Below are positions 33,701 through 43,610 of a DNA stretch of 64,000 bases, in pieces. How positions within the stretch are numbered: the stretch's first letter is position 1; each line of letters opens with the position of its first letter. Position numbers and translations under genes: made by a program. The DNA is from Thiothrix sp. (GTDB lineage Bacteria; Pseudomonadota; Gammaproteobacteria; Thiotrichales; Thiotrichaceae): positions 248,001-312,000 of the forward strand of contig SSFA01000008.1 of the NCBI GenBank assembly GCA_008015155.1, read 5' to 3'. Under the pieces are notes generated by a model. That model worked only from the letters and a program-made list of their open reading frames with translations, was not told the origin of the DNA and ran no database searches.

Positions 33701-35956
33701 TTGGTTGCCAGTGAAAAAGAAAACAATTTATTTCAAATAAGACCAGCCGCTCGCCATATTTTCACCATTGGCCGTGACCTCATCAAAGACCAAGCAGCCG
33801 CTTTATTAGAACTAATCAAAAATGCCTACGATGCTGATTCGCCCGATGTTCATATCCAATTTCTGGGCAAAACTTCGGGCTTAACTCTTATTATTGAAGA
33901 CAAGGGTCATGGCATGAACCGTGATACGGTTCTCACTAATTGGTTAGTCCCTTCTACTGATAATAAACTCCATAAAAAGACTAGCCCAAAAGGTCGCGTA
34001 TACCAAGGGAAAAAAGGCATTGGACGCTATGCTGCTTCCCTTCTAGGCTATGACCTACTAATGGAAACAACAACACCAGAAGGTGAGTACACCACCATTT
34101 ATATTGATTGGAGCCGGTTTGAAGAAGCAGAGTTTCTCGATGAGGTGGATATATTAGTTGAAACTAAAACTGATAAAACTAGACAACATGGAACTCATTT
34201 GACTATTGAGGTTAAACATCCAGAGGATGCTTACTGGCTTAGACCTATTCAAGGTAAAGATAGAGAAGATATAGAATCAAACTTCATCGATAACAATCGC
34301 ACTTATACTTCCTTGGAAAAAACCAATTTTGGATCTTTAATTAAAGAGATTAAAAAATCGAAGGGCACACTGGATAATTATCTAGCTGATCTTGGGGATA
34401 GTTTTGATATTTTTATAACAACTGATAAGTTTTTGGGCGAATCACTAGAAAAAGACAAAGAACCGATAGAACCCTATCCACTATTTGAGTCATTTGATTA
34501 TGCAATTAGTGGTGTAATCAACAGTGATGGGCTAGGCGACCTAACTTATCAATATAGAACTATTGATGAGACTTTAGTATCAGAGACTATGCGCTTTAAT
34601 TATGGAAAACCGACTTCTTGCGGTGCTATTAATATAGACCTAATTGTTTATGAACGAGACGCTAAATCGTTAAAAATTCTAGGTAATCGATTAAGCAATG
34701 GAAATGACTCTCCTTATTCTACTGAAGAGTTGAGGTCTTTATTAAATGATTATAATGGAATAGGAGTCTATAGAGGAGGCTTTAGAATTAGGCCTTTAGG
34801 TGACCCCGACTTCGACTGGCTAATCCTTAACAAATCTAGAATCCAAAGACCGGGTTATTTCGTAGATACCAATCAAGTGATTGGCTATGTAGAGATTGAG
34901 GATGAAGAAAAGTCAGATTTAAGAGAAAAAAGTGCTCGGGATGGTTTAGTAGAAAATCAAGCATTTGAATCTCTCAAGGAGCTGTGTAAAAAAGTATTGA
35001 GGGAGCTTGAGGTTAGAAGATATGAAAGAAAGCGCAATGCTAAGGAAAAACCGAGTAAAACACCCATTGAAGATGGTTTAGATAAGCTGGCGCAAGCAGA
35101 TAATTTAAAGAAATCAGTAGTAGAGGCACTCAAAGACACTGATGATGTTATTACGAAAAAAGTAATCGATGCAATCGAAAAAGATGCAGAAGAAAAAACT
35201 AAACTAGTTAACAATGTCCGTACTATTCTAGCGTTTTATCAAGGCCAAGCTACTTTAGGTAATATCGTGCATGTGGTTGTGCACGAAGGAAGAAAACCAA
35301 ATCAAGCAATTCTACAAACGACTAAAAATATTGAAAGCATTTTAGAGTATAAAGAATTTAGCAAAGATACTTATGATTTAGATATTAAACCCAAACTCAA
35401 AACATTAGTTGGCTCTGGGAAAAGCTTATCTGTTTTATTCAAAAAAATTGATCCATTATCAATAAGCCGATCTGCACATAGAAAAAATTTTAATCTCTAC
35501 AACATAATTAGAGAAAGTATTGCTTTATTTGAATATTCTTTGAGCGAAAGCAATATTAAAATGGAAATAAAAGGTGATGAAAATTATTCATTTAATGGTT
35601 GGTCTCAAGATATACTAGCCATTTTTACAAATCTTATAGACAATAGTATTTATTGGCTGAATCAGAATAACAACTCTGAAAAATCTATTAAAATTTATTA
35701 TGAAGTGAATAATAACTTACTGGAGTATATTGATTACTTTGATAATGGTCCAGGAATTAGCAAATCAATCAAAGACTTGAATACCATTTTTGAGCCTCAG
35801 GTATCCTTGAAAGAAAACGGTACAGGTATTGGTTTAGCCATTGCTGGAGAGTGTGCAAACCGTAATGACTTAGACTTAAATGTTTTTTCGCAGGAAGTTG
35901 GAGTTCACTTTCAATTAGCACCTAAAAAAACCTCAGTTGAAGGAGAGGGCATATAA
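33701..35956 (+). CDS. Two-headed GHKL ATPase / histidine kinase-like protein
   Basis: 751 residues. The N-terminal Hsp90/MORC-like ATPase has ELIKNAYDAD (Glu37, Asn41), DKGHGMN (67-73), GKKGIGRYAA (103-112) and a GTHLTIEV segment. The middle region ends in a coiled coil around 440-515. Next is an H-box-like VVVHEGRKP with His528. A second, kinase-type ATPase follows with FTNLIDNSIYW, DNGPGI and GTGIGLAIAG (about 707-716). The start is TTG 33701, well supported by GAGGAG six bases upstream. A TATACT hexamer at 33648-33653 may be its -10. Its stop overlaps the receiver gene by one base (TAATG). It probably phosphorylates or signals to that partner. AT-rich compared with the host. Confidence 0.8.
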   Translation: MVASEKENNLFQIRPAARHIFTIGRDLIKDQAAALLELIKNAYDADSPDVHIQFLGKTSGLTLIIEDKGHGMNRDTVLTNWLVPSTDNKLHKKTSPKGRVYQGKKGIGRYAASLLGYDLLMETTTPEGEYTTIYIDWSRFEEAEFLDEVDILVETKTDKTRQHGTHLTIEVKHPEDAYWLRPIQGKDREDIESNFIDNNRTYTSLEKTNFGSLIKEIKKSKGTLDNYLADLGDSFDIFITTDKFLGESLEKDKEPIEPYPLFESFDYAISGVINSDGLGDLTYQYRTIDETLVSETMRFNYGKPTSCGAINIDLIVYERDAKSLKILGNRLSNGNDSPYSTEELRSLLNDYNGIGVYRGGFRIRPLGDPDFDWLILNKSRIQRPGYFVDTNQVIGYVEIEDEEKSDLREKSARDGLVENQAFESLKELCKKVLRELEVRRYERKRNAKEKPSKTPIEDGLDKLAQADNLKKSVVEALKDTDDVITKKVIDAIEKDAEEKTKLVNNVRTILAFYQGQATLGNIVHVVVHEGRKPNQAILQTTKNIESILEYKEFSKDTYDLDIKPKLKTLVGSGKSLSVLFKKIDPLSISRSAHRKNFNLYNIIRESIALFEYSLSESNIKMEIKGDENYSFNGWSQDILAIFTNLIDNSIYWLNQNNNSEKSIKIYYEVNNNLLEYIDYFDNGPGISKSIKDLNTIFEPQVSLKENGTGIGLAIAGECANRNDLDLNVFSQEVGVHFQLAPKKTSVEGEGI

Positions 35957-37329
35957 TGATTGAGCTTCATATTCTTTTAGTGGAAGACGATAAAGATATT
36001 CAAGCTAGTTTTGTCGACACAGTAAAGATATTCAATGAAAGAGAAACGGCTAATGAAGCTAAAAGACAGCAAAACATTGAGAAAGCTTTAACAGGCTTAA
36101 GGCAAGCTGAAGCTGAATTTAATGCAGCCGCGCTTGAAGCTAATTCAGAAGACAAAACACTTAAAAAAACTGAAAAACGTCTTAAAGATGAGCTAGATAG
36201 CAAAAAGAAGGCTTACGATAAATTACTTAAGCCAGATTCGGCGATAGATGCACTAGATAATCATAAAAAAAAATCCGTTGAGGTCATTATAAAAAACAAT
36301 CTTCAAGAGGTTAAAGAACTTACTGTAAAAGACTTTTTGAATATTGATATTATTATAATGGATATTCATCTTGGTAAGGATGAACCTGAGGGTGGTAATC
36401 AAGCTATTGAATTTTTAGCTAGTCTTTATTCAAGAACTCCCATTATTTGTGTCTCTGGAACTCCTGAGAGCATCATGGATCACCCTTTAATAATTCATAA
36501 AAGAGCACGTGATACTGGGGATTACGAACAGGATATTCTTTTCGCTTTGAAGGTAAAAATGACGGGCTTGATTGATGTATTAAAAGGTAAAGGCCATATT
36601 AATAAAACAATTTATAATGCGTTAACACTTTCAGTTACGCCTAATTTGAAAGAGTGGTTAGGCTATATTGATTTTTTACAATACGAACATATCAGAGATG
36701 GAATATTTAGAGTTTTTTCGAATCATATTAATAAAATTCTAGAGAACAGTGAAGAATCCTTCATCTTACAAGAATTTTATTTAAATCTAACTGAAGAAGA
36801 AATAAGAAATAAAAATATTATCAAAACCGGCTATATACTAAAAAGTAAAGAAGTCTATTATGTTGCCTTGAATCCTCCTTGTGACTTAACGTTAAGAAAG
36901 GATGGAGATTGTAAAGCAGATAGGCTTTTCTTGTGTGAAGTTGAAAGCTTTGCAAAGTATATAGAAAATAACTATAACGATGCTTATCAAAAGGATAATA
37001 ATAAGGAAAAGTTCATAAAAACTAAACTTGAAAGCCTCATAAAAAATAATGCTTCACATAACCATCATTTCTTACCAAAAAACACTTTTTTTGAATACTC
37101 TTGCCTAGACTTTGTAAAAATAAAAACTATCTTGCAAGATGAATTGGAAGCTAACTATGGCATTGAACCTATTATGATTGCTCCTAGTTTTGTAGCTAAT
37201 ATTACCTCACGCTTAGCTGCTTACTATGCTCGGCAAGGACAACCTGACATTCGTTTAACTAAAACACAACAAGATGCTGTGATAACAGCTACTGTATCAG
37301 CTCTAAATAGTACTCTCGCCACACCCTAA
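35956..37329 (+). CDS. Response-receiver protein with coiled-coil insertion and unknown output domain
   Basis: 457 residues. The receiver is recognisable: ILLVEDD (Asp11/12), phospho-acceptor Asp136 in IIIMDIHLG, PIICVSGTP (Ser167/Thr169) and Lys182. A lysine/glutamate-rich coiled coil of ~80 residues (about 25-105) is inserted between the first and third receiver strands, which is unusual. The C-terminal ~250 residues contain YYVALNPPCDLTLRKDGD and no DNA-binding motif I recognise. Translationally coupled to the kinase and convergent with the methyltransferase (4-bp overlap). An effector or sensor role is inferred. Confidence 0.75.
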   Translation: MIELHILLVEDDKDIQASFVDTVKIFNERETANEAKRQQNIEKALTGLRQAEAEFNAAALEANSEDKTLKKTEKRLKDELDSKKKAYDKLLKPDSAIDALDNHKKKSVEVIIKNNLQEVKELTVKDFLNIDIIIMDIHLGKDEPEGGNQAIEFLASLYSRTPIICVSGTPESIMDHPLIIHKRARDTGDYEQDILFALKVKMTGLIDVLKGKGHINKTIYNALTLSVTPNLKEWLGYIDFLQYEHIRDGIFRVFSNHINKILENSEESFILQEFYLNLTEEEIRNKNIIKTGYILKSKEVYYVALNPPCDLTLRKDGDCKADRLFLCEVESFAKYIENNYNDAYQKDNNKEKFIKTKLESLIKNNASHNHHFLPKNTFFEYSCLDFVKIKTILQDELEANYGIEPIMIAPSFVANITSRLAAYYARQGQPDIRLTKTQQDAVITATVSALNSTLATP

Positions 37330-38576
37330 ATTTGTGAATTTAGCTTAGTAGCAATAAGATAAGCCAATCTTACTGGTACAGCATTACCAATCTGTTTAAA
37401 AGCCATCGTTCTTGATGGCTTTCCAGATGCACTCTCAAAAAAGTAGTCATCTGGAAAAGTTTGAATTCTAGCAGCTTCCCGTGGGGTAATAGATCTATTT
37501 TGCTCAATGTCAGGATGAATATAATGATGACCATCCTTGCTAATATGCGCTACTAAAGTGTGCGTGTAAGGATGATCACTAGCAATTACTTTAAAACGAT
37601 CTGTGAACGATTTGATGTCTTTATGTGTTCTTAGATGGTGAGGTAGCTTACTATAATCTAGGCGTGACTGATCTTTATTCCATAATTCCACAGCAATTTT
37701 ATAAATGTTTAAATCTTGGAGCGTATGTGGCCTTGCTTGATGCCAAGTAACTGGCAATTGCGTTTTGATATTAGTTTCTGCCAGCCAAGGGCTTGATTGC
37801 TCTGCCAATTTACAGGGTAACCAAGATCCCTCCCCTGCTTTAATTTTTGGAAGATCTTGCAATAAGTCGGCTACTAAATACTTTTGTGATACTGGTTCTA
37901 AATTAGGGTAAAAATTAGTAGCCTTTCCTTTTTTACCAATCAAAATGATACGCTTTCTTCTTTGTAAAATTCCGTAGTCTTCGGCTGATAGCACTTTATA
38001 TTCGACGCTATAACCTATCTTATCGAATAAATTTAACATACTTCTTAGATACAGCTGACCGCTTGAGTCTTTCGCAGAAAGCAATCCTGTTACATTTTCA
38101 AAAACAAAATATTTTGGCTGATAGTATTCAAGAAATTTTGCGTAATGCTCGTAAAGATAGTTACGCGGATCACTATTAGGAATGCCTCTAGCTCGTCCGA
38201 TAACTGAATAAGCTTGGCAAGGTGGACCTCCTATAATTATATCTATTGATCTATCATTTTTAAGTAAATCTATTTTTTCAAAAATAGAATCAATACTATC
38301 TTTAGTAATCTCTATATTAATAATAGAATCGATTATTTCTTCTGGTATATAATTATAAAACTCAGCTCTATTAATCTCGCCCATTAAATAAGATTTATAT
38401 AAATCTATTTTATTATTTTCTTTAAGCCAATAGAATGCTTGCCTTGTTTTTAGAGTAAAACAAGCTGCTTTATCGACCTCCACATGAGCAACTGGGTTAA
38501 AACCAGCTTGTACAAATCCCTCTGAAAGCCCACCCGCTCCAGCAAAAAGATCGATAAAATTTAGTTTACTTTTCAT
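37326..38576 (-). CDS. DNA (cytosine-5-)-methyltransferase
   Basis: 416 residues, complete m5C methylase. Motif I is DLFAGAGGLSEGF, motif IV GGPPCQAYS with catalytic Cys120, motif VI FENVTGL (Glu160), motif VIII QRRKRIILIG. A target-recognition region follows, then motif IX (ITPREAARIQTFPDDYFF) and motif X (QIGNAVPVRLA). No restriction endonuclease gene is adjacent. The kinase/receiver pair on the opposite strand ends against it, so the trio may form one methylation-linked system. The specificity is unknown. Confidence 0.93.
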   Translation of the reverse strand: MKSKLNFIDLFAGAGGLSEGFVQAGFNPVAHVEVDKAACFTLKTRQAFYWLKENNKIDLYKSYLMGEINRAEFYNYIPEEIIDSIINIEITKDSIDSIFEKIDLLKNDRSIDIIIGGPPCQAYSVIGRARGIPNSDPRNYLYEHYAKFLEYYQPKYFVFENVTGLLSAKDSSGQLYLRSMLNLFDKIGYSVEYKVLSAEDYGILQRRKRIILIGKKGKATNFYPNLEPVSQKYLVADLLQDLPKIKAGEGSWLPCKLAEQSSPWLAETNIKTQLPVTWHQARPHTLQDLNIYKIAVELWNKDQSRLDYSKLPHHLRTHKDIKSFTDRFKVIASDHPYTHTLVAHISKDGHHYIHPDIEQNRSITPREAARIQTFPDDYFFESASGKPSRTMAFKQIGNAVPVRLAYLIATKLNSQI

Positions 38577-39602
<1,026 letters not shown>

Positions 39603-39612
39603 TTTGAAACAA

Positions 39613-40104
39613 CTATTGCATTAACTGTCGTGTGCCAGGGCTGCTATCCATATTGGGTCTAGGCATGATCGGGTTGCCGCTTTGCCCATAGACACTAAAC
39701 TGCTGCTTAACACCTTTGGCACAGTGACCGTAGCGCTTTTGGGCGGCAGGGGTCAGAGTGTGATCATCACCCACACCTAGCAGAAACTCCTTGTCTAGCT
39801 GAATGTAATTCACCTTGTGGTTGGGCAGGCTGATGATGATAGTGTTGTTCCTAAATTGGGTGGCGTAGGGGAAAATCGGTAAAAACTTTTCACTCCCAAA
39901 GGGCTTAGATGCATAGAGATAGAGGCAGCCGTGCTCTTGTTTGAGCTGACCATTGAAAGCCACTGTTAAAGGCATAAAAATCATACCTTTAGCGATGACG
40001 GGCTTAGCAGAGGTAATGAACTGGGGCAGTTCGGTGGGCGCTGCTGCCTGTGCTATCTGCATTAACATACCACTGACTAAACAATATCCTGCTAGTAAAC
40101 GCAT
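39613..40104 (-). CDS. Exported protein of unknown function
   Basis: 163 residues with a signal peptide (MRLLAGYCLVSGMLMQIAQAAA). The mature part is beta-rich with two Cys residues that could pair (HGCLYLY; YGHCAKG) and ends in a low-complexity tail. Convergent with the resolvase. No family recognised. Confidence 0.65.
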   Translation of the reverse strand: MRLLAGYCLVSGMLMQIAQAAAPTELPQFITSAKPVIAKGMIFMPLTVAFNGQLKQEHGCLYLYASKPFGSEKFLPIFPYATQFRNNTIIISLPNHKVNYIQLDKEFLLGVGDDHTLTPAAQKRYGHCAKGVKQQFSVYGQSGNPIMPRPNMDSSPGTRQLMQ

Positions 40105-40798
40105 AGGTCGCTTCTCTTAAAGTGGCAGCAGGCGCTATGAACTGCTGTTGATGTTGAAAGTATAGTCTTAACCAAAACTACGGTTATTGCCCCGAAAACT
40201 GCCCGCGCCGCACTCTTTCTCGCACGCACTTGCGATTTGTAAATGCTGCTGAAATTGGAAAAATCTGAGTCCTTAGAATTTAAAACTCAGCTCAATCCCA
40301 TATACTAGACTCTTCATCTAGCTGATTCTTCCAAACATCTTCCCCTTACGCTCGCGGCCCACCCTTCCCCAATTACCTAAGCCCTCCCTCGCGCCTGCAA
40401 GCAATCCCAAAAACCGTTCTGCTGCTAAACGTTATCTTAAGTCTGTAGCCTTAACGACTCCACCGCGCGCGTTCGTCACGACTGGCGAAGCCAGCAGCTC
40501 GTGACTCCTTTTATCTTCATGAATAAAAGAGAATGATTAACCAGGCGCAGATATTCTATTTTCCTTTGTGGAAAACCCAACTCATTTAACCTAGTGAACA
40601 GGAATAGTTCACTTATTGACGTTAGTGGGTCAGATAATTTTCATGCTTGTTGATAAACTGACTGCTGGACGAAAAAAACCGAAGTTGGGGAACCTCGGTT
40701 TAAAAAAGGATAAAAAAATGAAAAAAACAGGCTTATATTGCCTATTTTTTAATCATATTGCAAATTTTTGACGGATTAATCCCACAGAGGGCTTAGCG
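40105..40798. other. 694-bp gene-free stretch with stacked hairpins
   Basis: A nested hairpin lies at 40475-40505: GTCACGA pairs with TCGTGAC, enclosing CTGGC-GAA-GCCAG. It is followed at about 40508-40531 by CTTTTAT/ATAAAAG. Further right are the terminator at 40672-40701, a 17-codon ORF at 40718-40771 (AAGGA seven bases upstream) and a small AGGC/GCCT hairpin with a T-run inside it. The left part (40190-40440) is GC-richer and shows no coding potential that I can defend. Confidence 0.45.
40672..40701 (-). terminator. Minus-strand intrinsic terminator
   Basis: AAACCGA (40676-40682) pairs with TCGGTTT (40695-40701), and the inner GTT/AAC extends the stem. On the minus strand the hairpin is followed by a run of seven T (plus-strand A run 40672-40678). 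It would stop leftward transcription coming from the truncated genes at 40.8-41.1 kb. Confidence 0.7.
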
Positions 40799-40913
40799 CT
40801 AACCCAATTCACTGAATAGGCCGCCAATATGTTTGGCAGTATTTGAACGTTGGGAGCTGGTTTGGTGGCTGTGAGGTGCTGGTGTAGTTGTTTGTACGGG
40901 GGTGGATTGATTC

Positions 40914-41315
40914 GTGTCTTTAGACATCCGCTTGAGCCATTGCACGTCCGAAGGCATCCAAGTCAGCCGTCGGAAGGGAAGCAGGGACAATATCATTTTG
41001 TGGACCGACCGCTTGCGAGCCGCGTATGACTCAGCCTTAGCACTACATAAAACACGTGATATCCGTGTGGCAGACCCGTATCTAGTCCCCAATCGCGACG
41101 GTAGTAAGCTACAGCGATCATCTTTATCTAGCTATCAATCTGATCTAAAGCTGTTAATGCGTCAGGCAGGACTAGAGCATGTTTACTGGACAATGCAGCA
41201 ACTAAAAGCAAAAGGGGTGGGCGACTCTGAAGACAAGACAGTAGCTGGCCATAAAACTGAAGCCATGCGCCAACGCTATGATAAAAAGCTACAACGGAAT
41301 AAAGCGGTGAAGTGA
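40914..41315 (+). pseudogene. Truncated tyrosine integrase (C-terminal part)
   Basis: About 130 residues of a phage-type integrase. It begins in the catalytic domain (DIRLSHCTSEGIQVSRRKGS), then has a HDLKAKG-like box in the form MQQLKAKGVGD and the terminal GHKTEAMRQRYDKK with the Tyr nucleophile. The N-terminal DNA-binding domain and the box I arginine are missing; the sequence to the left belongs to something else. It ends ~100 bp from att copy 2, the normal position for the integrase of a tRNA-targeting element. Confidence 0.8.
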
Positions 41316-41316
41316 G

Positions 41317-41361
41317 TTTTAGCCTAAACACCTTGTTTTTTTAGCCTAAACTAGATTAGCC
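41317..41361. other. Putative integrase arm-type sites near att copy 2
   Basis: TTTTAGCCTAAACA at 41317-41330 and TTTTTAGCCTAAACTA at 41336-41353, continuing into GATTAGCC. A further AAGCCTAAACTTTC lies at 41543-41556 on the other side of att. The same motif stands beside att copy 1. Confidence 0.6.
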
Positions 41362-41416
41362 AGTCAGGACTATATACTCAGAATTTACAGCTTAACTATA
41401 TGATTTTAAAGGTAAG

Positions 41417-41476
41417 AAGTGGTGCCCAGAGCCGGAGTCGAACCGGCACGGATGTTACCATCCGAGGGATTTTAAG
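41417..41476 (-). other. att copy 2: 3' end of tRNA-Leu(UAA), between elements A and B
   Basis: Identical over 60 bp to 32104-32163. Again only the 3' half of the tRNA is present (anticodon loop to CCA on the minus strand). Because the tRNA reads leftward, an intact copy would be expected at the right end of element B, outside the window. Confidence 0.9.
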
Positions 41477-41610
41477 TGCTCACTATTTTTGTATACAAAC
41501 AAATAGTTGCTACTCAAAATCGTTCGGAAACAACTTAAAAACAAGCCTAAACTTTCAATAAGATATTGGTTATTGTTCGGCTACAGTGAATATATAAAAG
41601 GGAGTAAAAA

Positions 41611-41826
41611 ATGCTAGAGCACGAAATGGACTCACCCAATCAACACTCAGAAGCAGAACTAGACGCAGCCTACGCCGCAGGCTACAACGCCTGTCACGAT
41701 GGACTAACATCTAATCCCTATCCAGCCAATAGCATCCTAGCGCATCAATGGCAAGCCGGATGGCAGCACTATGATGCAGACTACAACCCTAAGTATTACC
41801 AAGCACAGTATTTTGAGGATTTGTAA
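41611..41826 (+). CDS. Ribosome modulation factor-like (Rmf/CrpP-type) protein
   Basis: 71 residues. The core AAYAAGYNACHDGLTSNPYP followed by WQAGWQHY matches the RMF pattern (A-x2-x-GY-x2-G-x5-CPY-x8-W-x2-GW). RMF binds 70S ribosomes during hibernation; short Rmf/CrpP relatives are common on phages and plasmids, with uncertain roles. GGGAG ribosome-binding site is present before the ATG. It is the first gene of element B next to att. Confidence 0.75.
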   Translation: MLEHEMDSPNQHSEAELDAAYAAGYNACHDGLTSNPYPANSILAHQWQAGWQHYDADYNPKYYQAQYFEDL

Positions 41827-41915
41827 TCAGGAAACACTATTATTAACCAGCGGATCACCCGCCAACGACCTAACTACGCTATTAACCGTAACAGTCTACG
41901 GCTAACAGCAATCAG

Positions 41916-42356
41916 TTAAAGCTTAGCAGCACTGATAAATAAATCGTCTACTTTATCGCTACTAAGGCCATTTGCATCAGCTATCACGCTGATGAGAGGA
42001 TGATTTCTATCAATAGATGATGCGTGCAGAAATTCAATTCTCGCTTTTTCACGTTCTGTTGAGTCATTGATACTATCAATAATCGCAATCACATCTGACT
42101 CTTTAATCCCTATTTCTAGTAACATCAACAATGCTTGGCGTTTTGTAACAGATTTCGGGACTTTAGGTGGAAGCTTAGCTTTAATAGCACGATAATCAGC
42201 AAGCTCTTTTTCAAAAAAAGCATTTTCTGCTACTTCATCGATTAATCGCACATCATCATAATCAACAGCTAGGTTTTTTGATTTAACCTCATCATCCGTG
42301 AGATTGCCAGATAATACGGCAACTCGTTTACCATTTTTTAGTAATTCTGTTCTCAT
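41916..42356 (-). CDS. Phage protein coupled to the tail-fibre-like gene
   Basis: About 146 residues. Start ATG 42356 overlaps the stop of the upstream fibre-like gene (ATGA), showing translational coupling. A LLKNGKRVAVLSGNLTDDEV start and a helical middle (KRQALLMLLEIGIKESDVIAIID) suggest a small tail/fibre accessory protein. No family is recognised; a chaperone or assembly role is a guess from position. Confidence 0.65.
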   Translation of the reverse strand: MRTELLKNGKRVAVLSGNLTDDEVKSKNLAVDYDDVRLIDEVAENAFFEKELADYRAIKAKLPPKVPKSVTKRQALLMLLEIGIKESDVIAIIDSINDSTEREKARIEFLHASSIDRNHPLISVIADANGLSSDKVDDLFISAAKL

Positions 42357-43540
42357 GCTAAACCTCGTTCGGTGATCAAATGCCATGAAACTAACTCAAT
42401 GGCGGCTGATCCGCTTTGCTCATGCTGATACGCCCAAATGACAAACTCGCCCGTTGGGTTGGACGTAGATGGTCCCCAGCCCATGTCCGTTTGATCTAGT
42501 TTGTCAGTGGAGGGATCGTTTGGATAATCGCCGGGTAGGTCATCTAAATGCTGACCGGGTGCTGCTGCCCAGCCCACATCGGTTAGGCTGATATGGGAGT
42601 TTCCGTAGGTGATGGGCCCATCTAATTTTACAGGCAAAACAGCAGCAACCGCTCTGTCTTCACTGCCAACCCCTACAATCGTGCGGCCCCACATTTCAAC
42701 TTTGCCGTCATGGTGTTCACGATAGCCGACACCACTTCGTAGTAGGTATTCCTTGCCATTACTTGCCTCAACGACTTGACGATACGGGCCTGATGGTGCT
42801 GTAGCGGTGCTAGGCGTGATTGATGCGTCATAATCAATTACAAATTTAAGACCATGATCAGTAACAAACTTGGATGATTTAACAGGACTGCCGCTAGGTA
42901 TAGAGCGCGTATCAGTCACCTCAATCTCAGGAAAATTAACTCTGAGCTTTCCGCCTTCAATACGGAAATCGGGGTTATTAACCTCAGCACAAGATACACC
43001 GCAGAAAATGGTATCTTTGCCACCCGGATAATAGATATTTCCCTCTAAATCCTTCGCCACAGGGCGATTGAGATAGCCACACGCATCATATCCACCATCC
43101 CATGTTTTTGGGGTAGTCTTTACGCCATCAATAGGACGAGTATGATTATCTTCTTTGAGTGAGGTATATAGTCGATACTCACCCGTTGCTGGGTCAACGT
43201 CCCAAGCACATTGGCGCAAACCGTAAGCAGGTACACAACGTGAGCCGTCTGTATTGCAAGCTCCCCAGATAGGTGGGCATAGGCAGAGCACATCGCCAGC
43301 GCAAGGTTGAATGGCTCCATTCAGCACATCTTCAAGCCCAAATGGCCCCTTAAAATACTTAGAGTCAGGGTAGGGAAGTTTGCCATCAAAGTCTTTACAG
43401 ACGACATACATGCCACCGTTATGGCACCGCCATTGGCCAGACTCTAAGGCTTCGCCAATGGTGAAGGGTTTAATAGGGAGAATACAAGCAGAGCTTTTTG
43501 TTTTTACAGTTTGCCCACAAGTATTGGTTGTGTTGGTCAT
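42353..43540 (-). CDS. Cys-rich tail-fibre-like virion protein
   Basis: 395 residues. The N-terminal ~200 residues contain many cysteines (CLCPPIWGACNTDGSRC; CGVSCAEV). The C-terminal part looks like a fibre head domain (KVEMWGRTIVGVGSEDRAVAAVLPVKL...YGNSHISLTDVGW), similar in style to phage tail-fibre receptor-binding tips. A good AAGGA Shine-Dalgarno is present. It is encoded away from the main virion operon, next to the att end, where fibre genes are often exchanged. Receptor-binding role inferred. Confidence 0.7.
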   Translation of the reverse strand: MTNTTNTCGQTVKTKSSACILPIKPFTIGEALESGQWRCHNGGMYVVCKDFDGKLPYPDSKYFKGPFGLEDVLNGAIQPCAGDVLCLCPPIWGACNTDGSRCVPAYGLRQCAWDVDPATGEYRLYTSLKEDNHTRPIDGVKTTPKTWDGGYDACGYLNRPVAKDLEGNIYYPGGKDTIFCGVSCAEVNNPDFRIEGGKLRVNFPEIEVTDTRSIPSGSPVKSSKFVTDHGLKFVIDYDASITPSTATAPSGPYRQVVEASNGKEYLLRSGVGYREHHDGKVEMWGRTIVGVGSEDRAVAAVLPVKLDGPITYGNSHISLTDVGWAAAPGQHLDDLPGDYPNDPSTDKLDQTDMGWGPSTSNPTGEFVIWAYQHEQSGSAAIELVSWHLITERGLA

Positions 43541-43610
43541 GGCGAAATCCTTTTTATAAAACTAGGAAACCATAACAAAACCTATTTCCTTAAGGGCTTA
43601 TGAGGATTTT

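Noticed and set aside
40718..40771. 17-codon ORF with a good AAGGA in the element A gap
   Set aside because: It overlaps a small AGGC/GCCT hairpin with a T-run and has no upstream promoter or downstream gene to regulate; more likely part of a termination region.
40799..41092. 97-codon minus-strand ORF over the integrase fragment
   Set aside because: Its right half is antisense to the integrase remnant. The left end (low-complexity Thr/Ser/Pro, then NTAKHIGGLFSELG) may be the tail of a lost gene, but nothing supports an intact gene.
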